DNA of 34,152 nt from positions 1 through 34,152 of the forward strand of contig JABDLC010000013.1 of assembly GCA_013001905.1 (NCBI GenBank). Direction: 5' to 3'. Below the pieces are notes generated by a model. The model worked only from the letters and a program-made list of their open reading frames with translations, was not told the origin of the DNA and did not search any database. The translations under genes and the position numbers were made by a program. Within the stretch, counting starts at the first letter, position 1. Each line of letters starts with the position of its first letter. Positions 26,508-33,969 of this stretch are shown here, piece after piece. This DNA is from Gammaproteobacteria bacterium. GTDB lineage: Bacteria > Pseudomonadota > Gammaproteobacteria > Steroidobacterales > GCA-2729495.

Positions 26508-27410
26508 ATGAGGTTGGAACGCATGTTCACTAGCATGTTCAAGAGATTGTGTACGCCACTGTCAGTTGCGACTGCCGCTGCGTTCGCTGCACTGATGGCC
26601 ACACCCGCTGCGCTGGCTGCGTGGGAACTCGATATGCCCATCGGCAAATCATCACTGTCCGATGAAATCATGGGTCTGCACCATCTGATACTGATCATTT
26701 GCACGGTTGTCTGCGTCGCCGTGTTTGCGTTCGCCTTCTACACCATGGCCACCTGTCGCCGCTCGCAGGGCGTCAAAGCCGCGCAGTTCAGCCACAGCAC
26801 CCGGGCCGAGATTATCTGGACGCTGATCCCGACGCTGGTGCTCATCGGCATGGCCATCCCGTCTGCCCGCACCATCCTCAAAATCGAGGACACCAGTGGC
26901 GCGGACATCAGTATCAAAGTTACCGGCTATCAGTGGAAATGGAGCTACGACTATCTGGATGAAGACAAATTCTTCTACAGCTCGCTGGATCGTGCCTCTA
27001 ACGCCGCCGCCCAACAGGATTCAGGGATTGACCCCGCGACGGTCAAAAACTACCTGCGCAACGTCGACAACCCGATGGTCGTGCCGGTTAACAAGAAAAT
27101 CCGCATTTTGCTGACCGGAAACGACGTCATCCACTCGTGGTGGGTGCCGGAGCTGTACGTCAAAAAAGACGCCAATCCGGGCTTTATTAATGAAACCTGG
27201 TTCGAGGCCACTGAAACCGGAATTTTCCGCGGTCAGTGCACCGAACTCTGCGGGCGCGGTCATGGCTTTATGCCGATCGTGGTCGTGGTCGTCACCGACG
27301 ACGAATACCAGCAGTGGCTGGACGGAGATCTGGGCTGGAACGAAGAAGCTCAGGAAATGATTGTTACCCGAATTGATGATGCGCCGGCTGATCAGCTGGC
27401 AGCACTGTAA
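26508..27410 (+). CDS. coxB: Cytochrome c oxidase subunit II
   Basis: A 300-residue subunit of the aa3-type oxidase that receives electrons from cytochrome c at its CuA centre. A cleavable leader (to about Ala38) is followed by two membrane helices (about 55-80 and 103-120) and a periplasmic cupredoxin domain. The CuA ligands are all present: His209, Cys244, Glu246, Cys248, His252 and Met255. The aromatic patch YQWKWSYDY that takes electrons from cytochrome c is intact. There is no fused cytochrome c domain. ATG 26508 has AGGA ten bases upstream; ATG 26523 is also possible. An imperfect inverted repeat spans 26480-26501 just before the start. Confidence 0.96.
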   Translation: MRLERMFTSMFKRLCTPLSVATAAAFAALMATPAALAAWELDMPIGKSSLSDEIMGLHHLILIICTVVCVAVFAFAFYTMATCRRSQGVKAAQFSHSTRAEIIWTLIPTLVLIGMAIPSARTILKIEDTSGADISIKVTGYQWKWSYDYLDEDKFFYSSLDRASNAAAQQDSGIDPATVKNYLRNVDNPMVVPVNKKIRILLTGNDVIHSWWVPELYVKKDANPGFINETWFEATETGIFRGQCTELCGRGHGFMPIVVVVVTDDEYQQWLDGDLGWNEEAQEMIVTRIDDAPADQLAAL

Positions 27411-27430
27411 GTTTCAGCAGGAAAGCAGAT

Positions 27431-29014
27431 ATGACTGACCATACCGCCGCAGGTCACGACGACCATCATGACGCGCCGCCCACCAGCTTTGCAGAGCGCT
27501 GGCTGTTTACAACTAACCATAAAGATATCGGTACGCTGTACCTGATTTTCTCGCTGGTCATGTTCTTCGTGGGCGGCTCCATGGCGCTCGTCATCCGCGC
27601 CGAGTTGTTTCAGCCGGGCCTGCAGTTTGTAGACCCGCAGTTCTTTAACAGCATGACCACCGTGCACGCACTGCTGATGGTCTTCGGCGCCGTCATGCCG
27701 GCCTTCGTTGGCCTCGCCAACTGGCTGATTCCCATGATGGTGGGTGCGCCGGACATGGCATTGCCGCGCATGAATAACTGGAGCTTCTGGATTCTACCGT
27801 TTGCCTTCAGCATGCTCATCATGACGCTGTTTTTGCCGGGCGGCGCTCCCGCCGGCGGCTGGACGCTCTACCCGCCTCTGGTCATGCAAACCGGCGACGC
27901 CTTCCCGTTCATGGTGTTTGCGATCCACCTCATGGGCGCGTCATCAATCATGGGCTCGATCAATGTGATCGTGACCATCATGAATATGCGGGCACCCGGC
28001 ATGACGCTGATGAAAATGCCGCTGTTTGTGTGGACCTGGCTGATTACGGCGTACCTGCTAATCGCCGTGATGCCGGTACTCGCCGGTGCAGTGACCATGC
28101 TGCTTACGGACCGTTATTTCGGCACCAGCTTCTTTAATGCAGCGGGTGGCGGTGACCCGGTTCTGTTCCAGCATATCTTCTGGTTCTTCGGCCATCCCGA
28201 GGTTTACATCATGATCCTGCCCGCCTTCGGCGTGGTATCGCAGATCATCCCCACCTTCTCGCGTAAACCGCTGTTTGGTTACTCATCCATGGTGTACGCA
28301 ACCGCATCGATCGCCTTCCTGTCGTTTATTGTGTGGGCGCACCACATGTTCACCACCGGCATGCCGATCGCCGGACAGCTGTTCTTCATGCTGGCGACCA
28401 TGCTCATCGCTATTCCGACGGCGGTAAAAATCTTTAACTGGCTCGCAACGATGTGGAAAGGCGAACTGACCTTTGAGACACCGATGCTGTTCTCGGTTGC
28501 CTTCGTGCTGTTATTCACGATCGGCGGATTCTCGGGGCTGATGCTGGCCATCGCACCGGCCGATTACCAGTACCATGACACCTACTTCGTGGTTGCCCAC
28601 TTCCATTACGTGCTGGTGCCGGGCGCAATCTTTTCACTGATTGCTGCCGCCTACTACTGGCTGCCGAAGTGGACCGGCTATATGTATAACGAAGCGCTCG
28701 GCAAGTGGCACTTCTGGTTATCACTGATCGGCGTCAATGTGCTGTTCTTCCCGCAACACTTTCTGGGTCTGGCGGGCATGCCCCGGCGTATTCCGGATTA
28801 CCCGACCCAGTTTGCCGACTTCAACGCAGTCTCGTCGGTTGGCGCCTTCATCTTCGGCTTCAGTCAGCTGCTGTTCGTGGCAGCCATCTGGAGCAGCGTG
28901 AAAGGCAAAGACAAGGCTACTGATCAGGTCTGGGACGGCGCCAAAGGGCTGGAATGGACGCTCCCGTCACCGGCTCCGTACCATAGCTTCAGCGAGCCGC
29001 CGAAGATCGACTGA
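27431..29014 (+). CDS. coxA: Cytochrome c oxidase subunit I
   Basis: A 527-residue, twelve-helix catalytic subunit that reduces O2 to water at a haem a3-CuB site and pumps protons. Haem and copper ligands are visible: His in TTVHALLMVFG, the CuB His and cross-linked Tyr in GHPEVYIMILPAFG, the CuB pair in VWAHHMFTTG, and the haem a3 and haem a histidines in FVVAHFHYVL. The Glu in GHPEV marks the A1 (mitochondrial-like) haem-copper oxidase class, and the D-channel Asp is in GAPDMALPRMNNWSFW. It starts 20 bases after coxB. Confidence 0.97.
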   Translation: MTDHTAAGHDDHHDAPPTSFAERWLFTTNHKDIGTLYLIFSLVMFFVGGSMALVIRAELFQPGLQFVDPQFFNSMTTVHALLMVFGAVMPAFVGLANWLIPMMVGAPDMALPRMNNWSFWILPFAFSMLIMTLFLPGGAPAGGWTLYPPLVMQTGDAFPFMVFAIHLMGASSIMGSINVIVTIMNMRAPGMTLMKMPLFVWTWLITAYLLIAVMPVLAGAVTMLLTDRYFGTSFFNAAGGGDPVLFQHIFWFFGHPEVYIMILPAFGVVSQIIPTFSRKPLFGYSSMVYATASIAFLSFIVWAHHMFTTGMPIAGQLFFMLATMLIAIPTAVKIFNWLATMWKGELTFETPMLFSVAFVLLFTIGGFSGLMLAIAPADYQYHDTYFVVAHFHYVLVPGAIFSLIAAAYYWLPKWTGYMYNEALGKWHFWLSLIGVNVLFFPQHFLGLAGMPRRIPDYPTQFADFNAVSSVGAFIFGFSQLLFVAAIWSSVKGKDKATDQVWDGAKGLEWTLPSPAPYHSFSEPPKID

Positions 29015-29032
29015 CTCATCCAGTACGGCTGA

Positions 29033-29182
29033 ATGGACATGACAACCGCAAATAACTCCACCGACAATACACCTGCGAACCGGCCGCTGACCCGGCCTGC
29101 GCGTCGCATGGTCATCGGTCTGGTGCTGCTGGCGCTGGGCTTTTATGTGGGCTTCATACTGATGGCGGCTTTCGGTCGTTAA
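29033..29182 (+). CDS. 49-residue single-helix membrane protein between coxA and ctaG
   Basis: A short frame from ATG 29033 (or ATG 29039, two codons on) to TAA. The first 25 residues are polar, Asn/Thr/Pro-rich, ending in RPARR, and residues 26-46 form one membrane helix (MVIGLVLLALGFYVGFILMA). By the positive-inside rule the N-terminus faces the cytoplasm. Small proteins of this size and place are known between coxA and ctaG in other proteobacteria and are sometimes called cytochrome oxidase small assembly proteins. The gene ends nine bases before ctaG. It has no recognisable catalytic motif; a role in oxidase assembly is inferred from position. Confidence 0.75.
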   Translation: MDMTTANNSTDNTPANRPLTRPARRMVIGLVLLALGFYVGFILMAAFGR

Positions 29183-29191
29183 TTTATCGGC

Positions 29192-29779
29192 ATGAATACG
29201 CAGCAGCCACCGGTAACGACACGCAATCTGGCCCTGCGGCTCGGCGGCGCAGCTGTGCTCATGTTCGGCTTCGGGTTCGCACTGGTGCCGCTGTACGATA
29301 TTTTCTGTGAAGTTACCGGGATCCGGTTTGAGCTGCGCGCGAGTGACGAAGCCCGGATCACCGAGCAGCCTGCGCTGTCCCGCGCAGTGACGCTTGAGCT
29401 GCTCGCGAGCACGGGCAATGGCGCACCGTGGGAGTTTCGCCCGGTGGCGGACAGCATCGAAGTGCAAACCGGTCTGATGCAGGAAACCGCATACTTTGCC
29501 AAAAACCTGTCCGGGCGCGATATTGTCGGCACGGCGACACCTGATGTGGCACCACGCGAAGCGGGTCGCTATCTGAAGAAGGTTGAATGCTTCTGTTTCA
29601 CCGAGCAACCGTTCGCGGAAGGCGAAGCGCGGAATATGCCGGTGCGCTTTTACATTGAACCGGATCTGCCTGCGCACATCGATACCATCACGCTGGCATA
29701 CACTTTTCACGAGAAGCCGTCCGCGGCTGACAATGCGCAGGTTGCGGCAGACGACGCAACACACGCAGCACAACTTTAG
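29192..29779 (+). CDS. ctaG: Cytochrome c oxidase assembly protein CtaG/Cox11
   Basis: A 195-residue copper chaperone anchored by one N-terminal helix (about 17-35), with a periplasmic beta-sandwich, that delivers Cu to the CuB site of subunit I. The copper-binding motif is VECFCFTEQ with Cys133 and Cys135, and the third conserved cysteine, Cys39, follows the helix in LYDIFCEVTG. NMPVRFYIEPDLP and TITLAYTFHE are typical C-terminal segments. It lies between coxA and coxC as in most proteobacteria. A C-terminal Ala/Asp-rich tail of about 15 residues is not conserved. Confidence 0.95.
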   Translation: MNTQQPPVTTRNLALRLGGAAVLMFGFGFALVPLYDIFCEVTGIRFELRASDEARITEQPALSRAVTLELLASTGNGAPWEFRPVADSIEVQTGLMQETAYFAKNLSGRDIVGTATPDVAPREAGRYLKKVECFCFTEQPFAEGEARNMPVRFYIEPDLPAHIDTITLAYTFHEKPSAADNAQVAADDATHAAQL

Positions 29780-29802
29780 GCCTATACATACAAGGGTTTC
29801 CC

Positions 29803-30678
29803 ATGGCTAACGCATCTCCTGACAGCTATTACGTTCCCCACGGCAGCCACTGGCCGATGACCGGCTCTATCGGGCTGTTCGGGATCATGATCGGCGCCTC
29901 AATGTGGCTGAACGGCGTCGATATCGGCCCGTTCGTATTTGCGATCGGCTTCTCGATATTGATCTACATGGTGTTCGGCTGGTTCGGCACCGTGATCCGC
30001 GAGAGCGAAGGCGGCATCTACAACAAAGATGTTGATAAGTCGTTCCGCATGGGTATGGGCTGGTTCATTTTCTCCGAGGTGATGTTTTTCGCCGCATTCT
30101 TCGGCACGCTGTTTTATGCGCGGGGCATTTCACTGCCCTGGCTCGGCGGCGACAGCAATAACTTTTTCACCAATGCTCTGCTCTGGGAAAATTACACACC
30201 GGTATGGCCGTCAGCGGCCAACGGCCCGGGCGGTCTCGGCGGTGCATTCGAAACAATGGGCGCCTGGGGCATCCCGGCGCTCAATACCGCTCTGCTGCTG
30301 GCGTCGGGCGTGACACTGACGATCGCTCACCACGCGATTCAGGAAGGCAACCGCAAGGTACTGAATATCTTTCTGGCAGCGACCTTTATCCTCGGCTTCA
30401 TCTTTATGGGCTTTCAGGCTTACGAGTACATTCACGCCTACAATGATCTGAACCTGAAACTGACCACCGGCATCTACGGCACAACATTCTTCATGCTGAC
30501 GGGCTTTCACGGCCTGCACGTGACGCTGGGCGCCATCATGCTGCTTGTGATCTGGCTACGGTGCCTGAAGGGGCATTTCACAGAAGAAAATCACTTCGCC
30601 TTTGAGGCTGTGGCCTGGTACTGGCACTTTGTGGACGTCGTTTGGTTATTCCTGTTCGTTTTCGTCTACTGGATCTGA
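29803..30678 (+). CDS. coxC: Cytochrome c oxidase subunit III
   Basis: A 291-residue membrane subunit that stabilises the aa3 oxidase. The seven-helix layout and key segments are present: YYVPHGSHWPMTGSIGLF at the N-terminus, FIFSEVMFFAAFFGTLFYAR, the GFHGLHVTLG segment, and the C-terminal FAFEAVAWYWHFVDVVWLFL that is nearly invariant in the family. AAGGG lies about eight bases before the ATG. It is the last gene of the oxidase operon and a strong terminator follows 25 bases after the stop. Genes for haem A synthesis (ctaA, ctaB), SURF1 and Sco do not follow. Confidence 0.96.
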   Translation: MANASPDSYYVPHGSHWPMTGSIGLFGIMIGASMWLNGVDIGPFVFAIGFSILIYMVFGWFGTVIRESEGGIYNKDVDKSFRMGMGWFIFSEVMFFAAFFGTLFYARGISLPWLGGDSNNFFTNALLWENYTPVWPSAANGPGGLGGAFETMGAWGIPALNTALLLASGVTLTIAHHAIQEGNRKVLNIFLAATFILGFIFMGFQAYEYIHAYNDLNLKLTTGIYGTTFFMLTGFHGLHVTLGAIMLLVIWLRCLKGHFTEENHFAFEAVAWYWHFVDVVWLFLFVFVYWI

Positions 30679-30702
30679 TTTCTGACAGTTTGAGCACGAC
30701 CA

Positions 30703-30736
30703 ACAAAAACCCGCCATCCGTGCGGGTTTTTGTTTT
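30703..30736 (+). terminator. Intrinsic terminator after coxC
   Basis: ACAAAAACCCGC (30703-30714) pairs with GCGGGTTTTTGT (30722-30733) across a seven-base loop to form a perfect 12-bp stem, with T-rich sequence to 30736. It is a textbook rho-independent terminator. It ends only 11 bases before the FixL-type kinase start codon. The A/T symmetry means it could also work on the opposite strand. Confidence 0.92.
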
Positions 30737-30747
30737 AATAACCCGCT

Positions 30748-31896
30748 ATGACAGAGACGCCTGACACCCCACAGGGCAGCAGTGACGATGTGCAGCTGGA
30801 CCCGGTGCTCGACGCGATGATCGAGTCACTGATCGTAATCGATGCTGATGGCGTCATCGAGCGCGTCAACAAGGCGACCACCGACATGTTCGGCTACAGT
30901 CCGGGCGAGCTGCTGGGCCAGAATATCAGCCTGCTGATGTACGGCACTGACAAGGCACGGCACGACAAATACCTGGATCGCTACCATCGCACCGGCAAAA
31001 AACGGATCATCGGGATCGGTCGTGAAGTCCTTGCCGCACGCAAAGACGGATCAACGTTTCCTGCGGATATTGCCGTCGGCGAGATCAAGCGGGGCGAGTT
31101 TATCCGCTACGTCGGTCTGATTCGCGATCTGACCGAGCAACGGCAGACCGAAGAGGTCGCCCTGAAACAGCGCGAAGAGATGATCAATGTCAGTCGCCTC
31201 AGCATGATGGGCGAGATGGCGGCGGCGATGGCCCATGAGCTGAACCAACCGCTCACCGCGATCGCTAACTTCGCAGCCGCGAGCGACCGGCTGCTGCAGA
31301 ACACAACTGATGGCAACGTGGCGCGCGTTCAGGAAGCGCTTCGCGACATTCAGGATCAGGCGCATCGAGCGGGCGAAGTTATCCGGCGCACGCGCTCCTT
31401 CACGCGATCAGGCGATGCAGAACGCGTGGTAACCACCGTCAATCAGATGTACCACCCGATTGTGCCGCTGACCGAGCTGGACGCGAAGGCGAGCAATATC
31501 CGGCTGGTCAGCGAAATCCCGGCAGATCTGCCGGAAGTGTCGGCGGATCCGGTGCAGATACAGCAGGTCATGCTCAATCTGATTCGCAACGCCGTTGATG
31601 CCATGCAGAACACCGCGCCCGACCGGCGGCAGATACTGATCAGCGCCAAGCTCACAGCGCCGCACGAAATTCGCGTCGAGGTGCGCGATCACGGCTCTGG
31701 CGTCAGTGCATCGGATGCCGCGGATATCTTTAACGCCTTTTACACGACCAAATCAGCCGGAATGGGCATGGGTCTGGCAATTTGCCGGACGATCATTCGC
31801 AATCACGGGGGCGAGCTGGGCTTCCGCAACAACACCCCGAATGCGCCGCAAGACGGGGCAACGTTCTTTTTTACACTGCCGACGAGGACAGACTAA
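30748..31896 (+). CDS. fixL: FixL-type oxygen-sensing PAS histidine kinase
   Basis: A 382-residue soluble two-component sensor kinase: PAS domain (about 16-130), dimerisation/phosphoacceptor helix with H box MAHELNQPLT (His163), and HATPase domain with N box NLIRNAVDAM, DHGSG and GMGMGL. The PAS domain matches haem-binding FixL. RHDKYLDRYH holds His72, aligning with the proximal haem His200 of Bradyrhizobium FixL, Arg78 with Arg206, Ile87 with Ile215, and Arg92 in GIGR with the distal Arg220. No membrane segment or second PAS is seen. It should autophosphorylate when O2 leaves the haem and pass phosphate to the adjacent FixJ. No Shine-Dalgarno precedes ATG 30748, and an in-frame stop lies three codons before it. 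Confidence 0.9.
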   Translation: MTETPDTPQGSSDDVQLDPVLDAMIESLIVIDADGVIERVNKATTDMFGYSPGELLGQNISLLMYGTDKARHDKYLDRYHRTGKKRIIGIGREVLAARKDGSTFPADIAVGEIKRGEFIRYVGLIRDLTEQRQTEEVALKQREEMINVSRLSMMGEMAAAMAHELNQPLTAIANFAAASDRLLQNTTDGNVARVQEALRDIQDQAHRAGEVIRRTRSFTRSGDAERVVTTVNQMYHPIVPLTELDAKASNIRLVSEIPADLPEVSADPVQIQQVMLNLIRNAVDAMQNTAPDRRQILISAKLTAPHEIRVEVRDHGSGVSASDAADIFNAFYTTKSAGMGMGLAICRTIIRNHGGELGFRNNTPNAPQDGATFFFTLPTRTD

Positions 31897-31900
31897 ACCC

Positions 31901-32512
31901 ATGAGCACAGATCACAACATAGTGCATATCGTCGACGACGACGATGCGGTGCGCAAATCGTTACAGATGTTATTCGAGTCAGTCGGTGTGGGTACATCAC
32001 TCTACGAGTCAGGTGACGACTTTCTTGCGCAGCTGGATGAGTCTGCTGAAGGCTGCATCCTGCTGGATATACGCATGCCCGGCACCAGCGGTCTTGAAGT
32101 GCAAAAGCAGCTGATTGAGCGTGGCAATCGTATGCCGGTTATATTCATCACCGGTCACGGAGATGTGCCGATGGCCGTCGAAGCCATGCAAATCGGCGCA
32201 TTCGACTTTGTGCAGAAGCCGTTCCGCGATCAGGACCTCATGGAGCGCGTGTCGCAGGCATTGTCCCAGTGCGAAGAGCAGCGCGAGGAGAACGAACACC
32301 GGCAGGAAGTTCAGCAACGCTTCGACACACTGACGCCGCGCGAAAAGGAAATCATGTCCTGCGTGGTGATGGGTCAGGCGAATAAAGTCATCGCAATTGA
32401 CCGCAATGTCAGTCAGCGCACGGTGGAAATTCACCGCGCACGGGTCATGGAAAAAATGGCCGCTCGCTCGCTGGCCGATCTTGTCCGTATGTCGATCCAG
32501 CTCGGGCTGTAG
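31901..32512 (+). CDS. fixJ: FixJ-type response regulator
   Basis: A 203-residue NarL/FixJ-family regulator: a receiver domain (about 6-120) and a LuxR-type helix-turn-helix (about 140-203). Phosphoacceptor Asp56 sits in ILLDIRMPGTSG, the acidic pocket in HIVDDDDAV, the switch Thr84 in FITGHGDVPMAVEAM, and Lys106 in QKPFRD. The DNA-binding part begins LTPREKEIMSCVVMGQ and includes SQRTVEIHRARVMEKM, the recognition helix region. It starts four bases after the kinase stop, so the pair is translated together. Its targets are unknown; the neighbouring oxidase and cytochrome genes are obvious candidates. No fixK-type gene is in the window. Confidence 0.92.
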   Translation: MSTDHNIVHIVDDDDAVRKSLQMLFESVGVGTSLYESGDDFLAQLDESAEGCILLDIRMPGTSGLEVQKQLIERGNRMPVIFITGHGDVPMAVEAMQIGAFDFVQKPFRDQDLMERVSQALSQCEEQREENEHRQEVQQRFDTLTPREKEIMSCVVMGQANKVIAIDRNVSQRTVEIHRARVMEKMAARSLADLVRMSIQLGL

Positions 32513-32527
32513 ACCGACACTGCCGAT

Positions 32528-33154
32528 CTAGTCCATCGGCACGGCGCTCAGACCATCCTGTCGCGAATAATATTCTGCGATCACGTCCAGCTCCGCATCG
32601 CTGAGCGCCATAATATTGGCCTGCATGACAGTGGCGTTGACACCCTGACGCGCGCCATTCTTATAGTCATACAGCGCCTGCAGCAGGTAGTCCTTATGCT
32701 GTCCGGCCAGATACGGGTAGATCGAAATCTGGCCGATACCTGTTTCGCCGTGACAGGCTTTGCAGGTGGTGGCTGCATCCGGCGCGGTGCCCACCGGTTG
32801 GGCCGCTTCCAATGGCGGGACGACACTGGTCAGGTAGGCGGCAATATCCGCGATCTCCTGATCGTCATACGAAGCAGCCTGAGCCGTCATCGTCTGATGA
32901 TCACGCTTGCCATCACGATACAGCTTGAGCGCCTCAATCAGATAGTCAGCTGATTGCCCGCCGATGCGCGGCACGTGGTAAGTCGGGTAAACGTTGTTGT
33001 AACTGTCGACTGCGTGACAACCCTTACAGGTGTCCGCCAGCACGCGACCGCGCTCTATATCACCTTCAGCATGGGCGATCTGCGCGCTAAAGAAAGCAAT
33101 GACGGCAACAGCGCGAACTGCGCTTACCGCGACTCTGCTGTACGTAGACAACAT
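32528..33154 (-). CDS. Dihaem cytochrome c4-type protein
   Basis: A 208-residue periplasmic c-type cytochrome with two similar domains. The signal peptide ends near AHAEG (residue ~29). Haem-binding sites are CKGCH (Cys43, Cys46, His47) and CKACH (Cys131, Cys134, His135); candidate axial methionines are Met89 in HQTMTAQ and those in ATVMQANIMALSD. The repeated layout with GGQ…DYL and AGQHKDYL…ALYDYKNG is that of cytochrome c4. Such proteins donate electrons to terminal oxidases, so placement near coxBAC is consistent with service to that enzyme. ATG 33154 has AGGA upstream and gives a proper leader. It converges on fixJ with 15 bases between stops. Confidence 0.9.
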   Translation of the reverse strand: MLSTYSRVAVSAVRAVAVIAFFSAQIAHAEGDIERGRVLADTCKGCHAVDSYNNVYPTYHVPRIGGQSADYLIEALKLYRDGKRDHQTMTAQAASYDDQEIADIAAYLTSVVPPLEAAQPVGTAPDAATTCKACHGETGIGQISIYPYLAGQHKDYLLQALYDYKNGARQGVNATVMQANIMALSDAELDVIAEYYSRQDGLSAVPMD

Positions 33155-33249
33155 GTTGTAGTCCTGTCCTTGTGAATACTGCCAGGCCCGGCCGGGCAAG
33201 GTCGGGCGTAATGTTAGTCAGTTGAGGGGGAAAATTCCAGCAAAAACTG

Positions 33250-33264
33250 GCCTCCGCCGGAGGC
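33250..33264. repeat. Short GC-rich hairpin upstream of rnfE
   Basis: GCCTCCGCCGGAGGC folds into a 6-bp stem with a 3-base loop in the 146-base divergent gap between the c4 cytochrome and rnfE. It has no T run on the plus strand; on the minus strand a TTTTT follows three bases after the stem, so it could stop transcription running leftwards out of rnfE/nth. TACAAT at 33271-33276 is a possible -10 for rnfE without a good -35. Confidence 0.35.
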
Positions 33265-33289
33265 TTCCCCTACAATTTTGGAGTAGCTC

Positions 33290-33303
33290 AGGATGACCAA
33301 TTG
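33290..33303 (+). promoter_or_regulatory. Ribosome binding site fixing a TTG start for rnfE
   Basis: AGGA at 33290-33293 is seven bases upstream of TTG 33301, which gives the normal RnfE N-terminus. The nearby ATG at 33293 is in another frame and stops after three codons at 33302-33304, overlapping the TTG. So rnfE has no in-frame ATG at the expected place, and TTG is the likely initiator. Confidence 0.7.
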
Positions 33304-33969
33304 ACTCAGTACAAACAAATACTTACCGATGGCCTTTGGACACAGAATCCGGGGCTGATCCAGTTCCTCGGCATCTGCCCTCTGCTGGCAGTCAGCAATT
33401 CGCTGGTTAACGGGCTCGGGCTGGGGCTGGCAACGCTGTTCGTACTCATCGGCAGTAATTTTATCGTGGCACTGCTGCGACCGGTGCTGAATCGCGACGT
33501 ACGCCTGCCGATATTCGTGCTGATCATTGCAACGCTGGTCACACTCGTTGAACTGGTCGCAGAAGCCTGGTTTTTTGATCTGTGGCTGAGCCTCGGGATT
33601 TTTCTGCCGCTGATCGTCACCAACTGCGTCATCCTTGCAAGAGCCGAAAGTTTTGCCTCACGACAACCGGTCTCGGCCGCCGTCGTTGACGGCATCGCCC
33701 ACGGGCTCGGTTTCGCTGCGGTTCTCATTTTGCTGGGCGGAATGCGTGAACTGATCGGCAACGGCACCTTGTTTGCAGGCGCCGAGATGCTGTTTGGCCC
33801 TGCCGCGACAGGTATGGAACTGCGTTTTTATGACGGCGGCTTCCTGCTGGCACTGCTGCCGCCGGGCGCGTTTCTGGGCCTCGCCTTGCTCGTTGCGGTA
33901 CGTAACATCATCGAGCAGCGCAGCAGCAGTGCTGACAGTCGTAGCGATGTCACAACAGACACCGCATGA
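33301..33969 (+). CDS. rnfE: Electron transport complex subunit RnfE/RsxE, separated from the rnf operon
   Basis: A 222-residue membrane subunit of Rnf, paralogous to RnfA with inverted topology. The N-terminus ILTDGLWTQNPGLIQFLGIC followed by PLLAVSNSLVNGLGLGLAT is diagnostic, and FLPLIVTNCVILARAESFAS in the middle and GGMRELIGNGTLF are further RnfE hallmarks; the paired cysteines for the membrane Fe-S centre are kept. Six helices are visible. It is intact, so the split from rnfG 9,059 bases upstream need not abolish the complex, but it must be expressed from its own or a distant promoter. The stop overlaps the nth ATG, the usual rnfE-nth junction. Confidence 0.95.
   Translation: MTQYKQILTDGLWTQNPGLIQFLGICPLLAVSNSLVNGLGLGLATLFVLIGSNFIVALLRPVLNRDVRLPIFVLIIATLVTLVELVAEAWFFDLWLSLGIFLPLIVTNCVILARAESFASRQPVSAAVVDGIAHGLGFAAVLILLGGMRELIGNGTLFAGAEMLFGPAATGMELRFYDGGFLLALLPPGAFLGLALLVAVRNIIEQRSSSADSRSDVTTDTA

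Noticed and set aside
28967-29773. 268-codon minus-strand frame antisense to ctaG
   Set aside because: Cox11 motifs on the plus strand are definitive, and the minus frame is Arg/His/Gln-rich without domains.
24242-33300. Mobile element carrying the oxidase block
   Set aside because: No transposase, integrase, tRNA, terminal inverted repeat or target duplication was found at either boundary; only gene order indicates an insertion.
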